Origin: Gammaproteobacteria bacterium
GTDB lineage: Bacteria > Pseudomonadota > Gammaproteobacteria > DSM-16500
Reading direction: 5' to 3'
Length of the DNA stretch: 19,978 bases
Assembly: GCA_009885665.1 (NCBI GenBank)
Contig: VFKI01000029.1
Coordinates: forward strand, 1 to 19,978
A program made the translations under genes and the position numbers. The notes beneath the pieces were generated by a model. That model was not told the DNA's origin and searched no databases. It saw only the letters and a program-made list of their open reading frames with translations. The first letter of the stretch is position 1; each line of letters begins with the position of its first letter. This document shows positions 14,677 through 19,978 of this stretch, piece after piece.

Positions 14677-16857
14677 TTACGCGTCCACAAAACTCGCCAC
14701 CAACCACTTGGTACCGTCGCGCTCAAAACGTATTTGCACACGCGCATGCTCGCCTAAACCTTCACATTGCAACACAACACCCGCACCAAATTTTTTATGC
14801 GTCACCGTCTGGCCAATACGTAAATTACCCACTTGTTGTTGCGTGGGTGTCGCCCAGCTTGAACCCGCTTTGGGCTTAGTGATTGTGGGCTTATTGATTG
14901 ACTGGGTACGCGTCGTGGCACGTACATAATGTAAATATTGCTCAGGAATTTCACTTAAAAATCGCGATGGCCGATGAAATACTTCACGACCATGCAAACG
15001 CCGCGTTTCTGCATAGCTCATATAAAGTTCACGCATCGCGCGCGTCATACCGACATAACACAAGCGTCGCTCTTCTTCGAGCCCGCGCGGATCATCTTTT
15101 GTCATATAATGTGGGAACAAACCCTCTTCCACGCCACATAAAAATACCACGGGAAATTCAAGGCCTTTAGCAGAATGCAACGTCATCAACTGCACAGCGT
15201 CTTCCGTTTCGCCTGCCGCACGTTCACCCGCATCTAACGCAGAACCCGCTAAAAATGCTTGCAACGGCGATATTTCCGGCGTGCCTTCCGCACTAAACTC
15301 ACGTGCCGCCGTCACCAACTCAGCGAGGTTATCAAGACGCATTTGGCCTTTCTCGCCTTTTTCACGCTGATAATGCGCCTGCAAGCCACTGTGTAAAATG
15401 ACGTGTTCGGTTTGTTCGTGTAACGCACAGCTTGTCGTATCAAGTGCCAATTTATCGATCAGCGCGACAAACCCTTGTAATGCATTAGCAGCACGCGCAG
15501 AAAAGGTATTTTCTGCTAAACAAAACTGCACCGCTTGCCATAACGCAATATTTTGTGCCCGCGCTGTGTCGCGCAAAATATCAAGTGTACGATCGCCCAA
15601 GCCTCGCGTCGGCATATTTACCACGCGTTCAAATGCAGCATCATCCAAACGATTCGCCAATAAACGCAAATATCCCAATACATCGCGAATTTCCGCGCGC
15701 TCAAAAAAGCGTAAGCCGCCATAAATGCGATAAGACACATTTGATTGCACTAATACTTCTTCGAGCACGCGTGATTGCGCATTGGAACGATATAAAATTG
15801 CGACGTCACGCAATGCGTTACCCGCCTCACGCCATTGTTGAATACGATGCACAATGAAACGTGCTTCATCATAATCATTAAAACCCGCATACACCGCAAT
15901 GGCTTGCCCCGGATGGCCGGCTGTCCATAAATTTTTTCCCATGCGGCCATTATTATTCGCAATCAGCGCATTGGCAGCAGCCAAAATGGTGCCGGTGGAG
16001 CGATAGTTTTGCTCAAGACGCAAGGTCTGGCAATCAGCAAAATCCCTATTAAAACGCATAATATTTTCAATTTTTGCACCACGCCAAGCATAAATCGATT
16101 GATCATCATCACCGACAATCATGACATGATTGTCTTGCGATGCCAGTTGTTTAAGCCAAGCATATTGAATCGCATTGGTATCTTGAAATTCATCCACTAA
16201 AATATAGCGAAAACGTTGTTGATACTGCTGCAAAATGTCAGGATGTGCTTGCCATAAACCATGAACCTTTTGTAATAAGCCAGCAAAATCGACTAAACCG
16301 CCGCGCTGGCATGCTTCTTCATAGGCTTGATAAATGCGTAGCAGTGTGCGGGTATTATGATCATTGCCGGGCGGAATCGCGGCAGGCAACAAGCCTTCAT
16401 CTTTTTTACTGTTGATAAATCCTTGCGTACGTCGTGCAGGCCAATGCTCTTCATCTAAACCCACACCTTCAGTCGTGCGTTTAATCAAGCGCAATTGATC
16501 ATCCGCATCTAGAATTTGAAACCCTTCTGGCAATCCTGCTTCACGCCAATGCATCCGCAGCAAACGATGCGCCAAACCATGAAACGTGCCTATCCACATT
16601 GAGCGCACAATCGGCCCCAATAAATGCCCCATCCGCTGGCGCATCTCATTAGCCGCTTTATTCGTAAAGGTCACGGCTAAAATACCCAGCGGCGAAAATC
16701 CGGCATGTTGCACCAACCACGCCATACGCGCCGTGAGCACGCGCGTTTTTCCGCTGCCAGCACCCGCCAAGATCAATTGGTTGCCCGGCGCAGCCGTAAC
16801 CGCCGCTAATTGCGCGGGATTTAAACCTTCGAGCAGATTGTCAGATATATTTGTCAT
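14677..16857 (-). CDS. uvrD: DNA helicase II (UvrD)
   Basis: A superfamily 1 3'-5' helicase for nucleotide-excision and mismatch repair. From the ATG at 16855-16857 the product is 726 residues (E. coli 720). Motifs appear in order: LNPAQLAAV (Q motif region), Walker A AGAGSGKT (31-38), TFTNKAANEM (63-72), Walker B VDEFQDTN (221-228), GDDDQSIYAWRGA (249-261), LEQNYRS (281-287), then TLHSAKGLEFPVVFL and EEERRLCYVGMTRA in the second RecA half. The C-terminus (about the last 50 residues, VGNLRIGQTVTHKKFGAG) is the Tudor-like domain that binds RNA polymerase in E. coli UvrD. The longer open frame upstream is rejected because it translates a repeat. No ribosome binding site precedes the ATG; a TATACT nine bases upstream suggests a very short leader. 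Confidence 0.96.
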   Translation of the reverse strand: MTNISDNLLEGLNPAQLAAVTAAPGNQLILAGAGSGKTRVLTARMAWLVQHAGFSPLGILAVTFTNKAANEMRQRMGHLLGPIVRSMWIGTFHGLAHRLLRMHWREAGLPEGFQILDADDQLRLIKRTTEGVGLDEEHWPARRTQGFINSKKDEGLLPAAIPPGNDHNTRTLLRIYQAYEEACQRGGLVDFAGLLQKVHGLWQAHPDILQQYQQRFRYILVDEFQDTNAIQYAWLKQLASQDNHVMIVGDDDQSIYAWRGAKIENIMRFNRDFADCQTLRLEQNYRSTGTILAAANALIANNNGRMGKNLWTAGHPGQAIAVYAGFNDYDEARFIVHRIQQWREAGNALRDVAILYRSNAQSRVLEEVLVQSNVSYRIYGGLRFFERAEIRDVLGYLRLLANRLDDAAFERVVNMPTRGLGDRTLDILRDTARAQNIALWQAVQFCLAENTFSARAANALQGFVALIDKLALDTTSCALHEQTEHVILHSGLQAHYQREKGEKGQMRLDNLAELVTAAREFSAEGTPEISPLQAFLAGSALDAGERAAGETEDAVQLMTLHSAKGLEFPVVFLCGVEEGLFPHYMTKDDPRGLEEERRLCYVGMTRAMRELYMSYAETRRLHGREVFHRPSRFLSEIPEQYLHYVRATTRTQSINKPTITKPKAGSSWATPTQQQVGNLRIGQTVTHKKFGAGVVLQCEGLGEHARVQIRFERDGTKWLVASFVDA

Positions 16858-16866
16858 AGGGAAGGG

Positions 16867-16872
16867 AGTATA
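16867..16872 (-). promoter_or_regulatory. Candidate -10 element of uvrD, possible leaderless transcript
   Basis: TATACT on the minus strand lies nine bases before the uvrD ATG. A transcript started seven or so bases after it would begin within two or three bases of the ATG. The sequence between, CCCTTCCCT, has no purine-rich ribosome binding site. No good -35 is visible at 16-18 bases, so a promoter further upstream inside the repeat cannot be excluded. Confidence 0.35.
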
Positions 16873-16906
16873 AAGGTGTTGGATTAAAAAGCATACAGGT
16901 ATGAAT

Positions 16907-17047
16907 GTATCTATTGCAAAAGATAGAGCAGGGGAACTGAGTACACGGCAAACTGCATTGACGAGCGTCAGAGGGGGAGAATAGGCGCTCTCCCCCTCTG
17001 ACAACTCCCCCATCGCCAACATCTACGCCGCTTTATGTAGAGGATAC
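16907..17047 (+). mobile_element. Family A MITE-like repeat between uvrD and engB, 141 bp
   Basis: A complete copy: it starts GTATCTATTGCAAAAGATAG and ends CTTTATGTAGAGGATAC, so the ends form imperfect terminal inverted repeats like those of the 7794-7935 copy. It shares CAGGGGAACTGAGTACACGG and CAAACTGCATTGACGAGCGT with the others. The core is a perfect 14-bp stem, GTCAGAGGGGGAGA (16967-16980) and TCTCCCCCTCTGAC (16989-17002), with loop ATAGGCGC, followed by ACTCCCCCATCGCC. The flanking eight bases (GTATGAAT and AAAAATAC) do not match, so this insertion is old or the region has recombined. It lies in the divergent uvrD/engB promoter region and fills most of the 243-base gap. Confidence 0.8.
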
Positions 17048-17074
17048 AAAAATACTTTGATGCGGAATGTCGGT

Positions 17075-17080
17075 TATAAT
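17075..17080 (+). promoter_or_regulatory. Candidate -10 element of engB
   Basis: A perfect TATAAT lies 20 bases before the engB ATG, implying a leader of about 14 bases. The region 17 bases upstream (TACTTT) is a poor -35. The element begins 27 bases to the right of the repeat end, so the -35 region lies in the unique sequence directly beside the repeat. Only a weak GGA precedes the ATG. Confidence 0.45.
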
Positions 17081-17100
17081 ACATATTTTCGGATTATCCT

Positions 17101-17709
17101 ATGCCTGCCCCAGACTATACCCGCGCCACTTTTTTACTGAGTGTCGCTGAGCTCGACCAACTCCCTGCTGACGAAGGCATTGAAGTCGCCATCATCGGTC
17201 GCTCTAACGCCGGTAAATCCAGCGTATTAAATCAACTCACGCAAAATGCAAAGTTGGCGCGCGTCAGTAAAACACCGGGGCGCACCCAGCACATCAATTT
17301 ATTTGGTCTTGACGATCAACGCCGTCTCGCCGACTTACCGGGTTATGGCTACGCCAAGGTGCCACTGGCCGTCAAGCAACGCTGGCAACAGTTATTAAGC
17401 AATTATCTTTCCGAGCGCCAGTGCCTACGCGGCTTGCTCATGGTGATGGATATTCGCCACCCGCTCAAACCCTTCGACTTAGAAATGTTGGCATGGGCAG
17501 CTGAAAGTCAACTTGCCATACATATATTATTGAATAAGGCAGACAAGCTCACCCAACAATTCGCCGCCAAGTCATTACGCGACGTTAAAGCTGCGCTTGC
17601 CACCACCCCAGGCGAAGTCAGCGTACAAACATTTTCTGCGTCGAAAGGGAGTGGCGCCAAAGCCTTGCGGGATAAATTGGCAGAATGGTTTGATATTTGC
17701 ACTGAATGA
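17101..17709 (+). CDS. engB: Ribosome-biogenesis GTP-binding protein YihA/YsxC (EngB)
   Basis: An essential TRAFAC GTPase that helps late assembly of the 50S ribosomal subunit. The 202-residue product has the expected single G domain. G1 is GRSNAGKSS near residues 33-41, the G2 threonine lies in KTPGRTQHINLF, G3 is DLPGYGYAKV near 79-88, G4 is NKADKL near 146-151, and G5 lies in TFSASKGSG near the C-terminus. GRSNAGKSS and DLPGYGYA are diagnostic of the EngB branch. It is divergent from uvrD. A short hairpin follows the stop. Confidence 0.96.
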   Translation: MPAPDYTRATFLLSVAELDQLPADEGIEVAIIGRSNAGKSSVLNQLTQNAKLARVSKTPGRTQHINLFGLDDQRRLADLPGYGYAKVPLAVKQRWQQLLSNYLSERQCLRGLLMVMDIRHPLKPFDLEMLAWAAESQLAIHILLNKADKLTQQFAAKSLRDVKAALATTPGEVSVQTFSASKGSGAKALRDKLAEWFDICTE

Positions 17710-17714
17710 GACAA

Positions 17715-17736
17715 CCGGGTATGCTTTTAAACCCGG
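17715..17736 (+). other. Small hairpin after engB
   Basis: CCGGGT (17715-17720) and ACCCGG (17731-17736) form a 6-bp stem with a 10-base loop, six bases after the engB stop. No T-run follows, so it is at best a weak terminator. The rest of the gap to 17823 shows an AAGGAA ribosome binding site for the next gene and nothing else I recognise. Confidence 0.4.
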
Positions 17737-17823
17737 CACCAAGCCCTGAAAGATCTCTCCATCCTAGCTTGACTGTGCAGCACGCCCTGCCTGCCAAACT
17801 GAAACCCGTAAGGAACTAAAAAA

Positions 17824-19881
17824 ATGACCGATGCCAACGAGGCCGCTCTTAAACCAACTGCCGGCACATTCGATACACCCGTTATCCCTGCCAACCAATC
17901 TCTCCCTGAAATCACACTACGCGGCATCCTAATTGGCACCTTGCTCACCATCGTCCTTGCGGCTGCCAATGCTTTTTTAGGGTTAAAAATGGGGCAAACG
18001 ATTTCTGCCTCCATTCCCGCCGCCATCATCTCCATGAGCATCCTGCGCTTTTGCCGCAACTCTAATATATTAGAAAACACTATGGTGCAAACCATGGCAT
18101 CGGTGGGCGAGTCGCTCATCGCTGGCGTCACCTTTGTGATGCCTGCCCTGGTTATTTTGCACGTATGGTCTGGCTTTCCGTATTGGGAAACGGTCGGCAT
18201 CGCGCTCATCGGTGGCACGCTAGGCGTATTGTTTACGATTCCACTACGGCGTGCGCTGTTACAAGATCGCACGTTGCGTTACCCCGAAGGTGTTGCCATC
18301 AGTAACGTTTTGAAAGCCAGCGTAGACAAAAAAGACGGCGACATGAAAGCACTTGCCTGGGGCGGCATTGTTGGCGCGCTCATTTCTTTATTTCAAACCG
18401 GGTTTGAAATATTAACGGATACCGTCAATTACTGGGCGCACACCGCGCGCACCATCGTCGGTTTTCAATTGGGTTTATCGCCAGCCCTGATTGCCGCTGG
18501 CTATATCGTAGGGATCAATGTTGCGATCAGCTTCATTGTCGGCATTTGCATTGCTTGGCTGGCGGGCATCCCCTTGCTCGCTTGGCACTATGGTGTCGCC
18601 GCAAACACACCCGCCACGGATATTGCGATGGAAATGTGGAGCAAACACATTCGCTTGATCGGTGTTGGCACGATGCTAGTCGGCGGCCTATGGACGCTTT
18701 GCACCTTAATGAAACCCATCGCGCAAAGTATTTTAGCGTCCTTGACTGCACTGCGCACTGCGCGTCTCACCGGCGTGCAACCCACTTTATTACGGACGGA
18801 GCGTGATATTCCCATCAATTATGTAATGTGGTCGGTATTCATCTTGCTGGTACCGTTATTTTTATTACTCACTTATTCAATTGCACCAACCAACATTACG
18901 TTTAATGGGCATTTTCGTCTACTTCTGTGTGGCTTTATCAGTTTGTATGTCATCATAGGTGGTTTTTTAATTTGCTCGATGTCAGCGTATTTTGCCGGCT
19001 TGATTGGTTCATCCAACTCGCCAGGTTCGGGTATGTTGATTAGCTTTTTATTATTGCTGTGTTTGTTGATGTTAGGATTTTTTCACTTTATCGGTGGCAT
19101 TGATGGCCGTGAAACATTTGGTGTCATTCTCGCCATTGGCAGCAGCGCGGTTGCTTGCGCCGCCATCACCATTTCCAATGACACCATGCAGGATTTAAAA
19201 GTCGGCCAAGTGGTTGGTGCAACGCCTTGGAAACAGCAAGCGATGTTAGTCCTAGGTGTATTGGTTACCGCTTTTGTCGTACCACCGATCATGAGCTTGC
19301 TGTACAACGCATATGGTATGGGTGGCGTATTTCCGCATCCCGGCATGAACCCCGCGCAAATGTTACCCGCACCGCAAGCGGGCATGATGGCAACAGTTGC
19401 CAATGGTGTCTTTACGCACGTACTCGAATGGAAAATGATTATCATTGGCATGGGTATCGCACTGGTATGTATTTTCAGCGATGAAATACTGCGTAAAAAT
19501 TGGAACACGCGCTTGCCGGTACTGGCCGTTGGTCTTGGCATTTATTTACCCATGAATACCACGATTCCGGTCATCATCGGTGGCGCGCTATCATGGATCA
19601 TCCAAATACGTTTAAATCGTCTGTATAAAAAAGGCAACGCACAACAACGCGAAGCCAACGCCAGCGGACACCGTCATCGTGGCTTATTATTGTCTTGCGG
19701 AATTGTCGCCGGCGCTTCCATCATGGGCGTCATTCTTGCCATCCCTTTTGTTATCAAACAAAGTTCTGATGCGCTAAAAATAATGCCGGATGCCTTAGAC
19801 TATTTATCTGCGCCGTTGAGCATTGCGGTGATTACAGCGATGTGCATATGGATTTATTGGGTAGTGATGAAGAAAACGTAA
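17824..19881 (+). CDS. OPT-family oligopeptide transporter
   Basis: A 685-residue polytopic inner-membrane protein of the oligopeptide transporter superfamily, expected to import peptides or peptide-like metal chelates by proton symport; the real substrate is unknown. The N-terminal half has LPEITLRGILIGTLLTIVLA, NAFLGLKMGQTISASIPAAI and TMVQTMASVGESLIAGVTFV, typical of bacterial OPT proteins. The centre has GLIGSSNSPGSGM near residues 392-405, the conserved motif of the second half, and IAISND-like TISNDTMQDLKVGQVVGATP. About 15-16 hydrophobic segments can be counted. AAGGAA six or seven bases before the ATG is a good ribosome binding site. The stop is followed one base later by a family A repeat. 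It may be cotranscribed with engB but the pairing has no obvious functional meaning. Confidence 0.92.
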   Translation: MTDANEAALKPTAGTFDTPVIPANQSLPEITLRGILIGTLLTIVLAAANAFLGLKMGQTISASIPAAIISMSILRFCRNSNILENTMVQTMASVGESLIAGVTFVMPALVILHVWSGFPYWETVGIALIGGTLGVLFTIPLRRALLQDRTLRYPEGVAISNVLKASVDKKDGDMKALAWGGIVGALISLFQTGFEILTDTVNYWAHTARTIVGFQLGLSPALIAAGYIVGINVAISFIVGICIAWLAGIPLLAWHYGVAANTPATDIAMEMWSKHIRLIGVGTMLVGGLWTLCTLMKPIAQSILASLTALRTARLTGVQPTLLRTERDIPINYVMWSVFILLVPLFLLLTYSIAPTNITFNGHFRLLLCGFISLYVIIGGFLICSMSAYFAGLIGSSNSPGSGMLISFLLLLCLLMLGFFHFIGGIDGRETFGVILAIGSSAVACAAITISNDTMQDLKVGQVVGATPWKQQAMLVLGVLVTAFVVPPIMSLLYNAYGMGGVFPHPGMNPAQMLPAPQAGMMATVANGVFTHVLEWKMIIIGMGIALVCIFSDEILRKNWNTRLPVLAVGLGIYLPMNTTIPVIIGGALSWIIQIRLNRLYKKGNAQQREANASGHRHRGLLLSCGIVAGASIMGVILAIPFVIKQSSDALKIMPDALDYLSAPLSIAVITAMCIWIYWVVMKKT

Positions 19882-19882
19882 C

Positions 19883-19978
19883 GTATCTATTACAAAAGAT
19901 AGGGTAGAAGGACTGAAGTACGCAGCACACTGCATTCGATAAGCGTCATGAGGGGAGAGCTGCGCTTCTCCCCTCCCG
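19883..19978 (+). mobile_element. Family A MITE-like repeat after the OPT gene (cut by window edge)
   Basis: It starts GTATCTATTACAAAAGATAG one base after the OPT stop codon and continues GGTAGAAGGACTGAAGTACG, CAGCACACTGCAT and AGCGTCATGAGGGGAG, matching the other family A copies. Its core stem is GAGGGGAGA (19950-19958) and TCTCCCCTC (19967-19975). The far end lies beyond the window, so the terminal repeat and any target duplication cannot be checked. It would be transcribed as part of the OPT mRNA 3' end. Confidence 0.8.

Noticed and set aside
16858..17022. N-terminal extension of the uvrD reading frame
   Set aside because: The extra residues are a translation of the family A repeat; UvrD proteins begin at the chosen methionine.
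17727..18272. 181-codon minus-strand open frame opposite the OPT gene start
   Set aside because: It is antisense to a clear membrane transporter, has a Ser/Met/Arg-rich low-information translation and no ribosome binding site evidence.
4031..19978. CRISPR array
   Set aside because: The repeats are over 100 bp, widely spaced, in both orientations and variable, with no regular spacers or cas genes.

Overview
The window is a compact, roughly 45% GC bacterial chromosome segment. It carries an F1Fo ATP synthase operon, a chromosomal ParB, GlmU/GlmS, a class 2 dihydroorotate dehydrogenase, UvrD, the GTPase YihA/EngB and an OPT-family transporter. Gene content, protein lengths and motif spellings (UvrD with a C-terminal Tudor-like domain, PyrD of the membrane-associated type, c subunit with a C-terminal tail) point to a gammaproteobacterium. 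I suspect a member of the Legionellales (Coxiella/Rickettsiella/Aquicella-like), but that assignment is an impression and has low certainty.

Layout. Positions 1-5256 (minus strand) hold atpI-atpB-atpE-atpF-atpH-atpA-atpG-atpD in the canonical order, with atpD running off the left edge. A sigma70-like promoter at 5328-5356 precedes the operon. parB (5372-6256, minus) lies just upstream, but no parA is next to it. An HD-domain phosphohydrolase gene instead starts divergently at 6360 and heads a plus-strand run: HD gene, a small secreted-protein gene, glmU, glmS (6360-11606). Then come a DUF4143-type AAA ATPase gene (11680-12819, plus) and a convergent dinJ-yafQ type II toxin-antitoxin pair (12834-13364, minus), which together look like an accessory insert. 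pyrD and uvrD follow on the minus strand (13466-16857), then engB and the OPT transporter on the plus strand (17101-19881).

The most unusual feature is a set of small interspersed non-coding repeats, six copies in 20 kb, falling into two families. Family A is about 141 bp with imperfect terminal inverted repeats beginning GTATC; copies lie at 4031-4099 (fragment), 7794-7935, 16907-17047 and 19883 to the window end. Family B is about 152 bp and begins CTATA..GTATCTCAGATAAA; copies lie at 9652-9803 and 14480-14631. Both families carry a G-rich/C-rich hairpin core and a CCCCCATCGC-like motif, so they look like modular MITEs. Two insertions can be reconstructed to the base. One family A copy sits inside the signal-peptide coding region of the small secreted protein, flanked by a perfect 8-bp direct repeat, and keeps the frame because 142+8 = 150 bp. 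One family B copy sits between glmU and glmS, flanked by an 11-bp direct repeat; the left copy supplies the glmU stop codon and the right copy supplies the glmS ribosome binding site.

How the genes work together: most are housekeeping (energy conversion, chromosome segregation, UDP-GlcNAc synthesis through GlmS then GlmU, pyrimidine synthesis, DNA repair, ribosome assembly). Compared with the common gammaproteobacterial order (gid-parA-parB-atp-glmU-glmS on one strand), the parB-atp block is inverted relative to glmU-glmS. No gene-free stretch exceeds 300 bases; the longest, 16858-17100, is mostly a family A repeat plus two promoters. I saw no tRNA, rRNA, CRISPR array or transposase gene.
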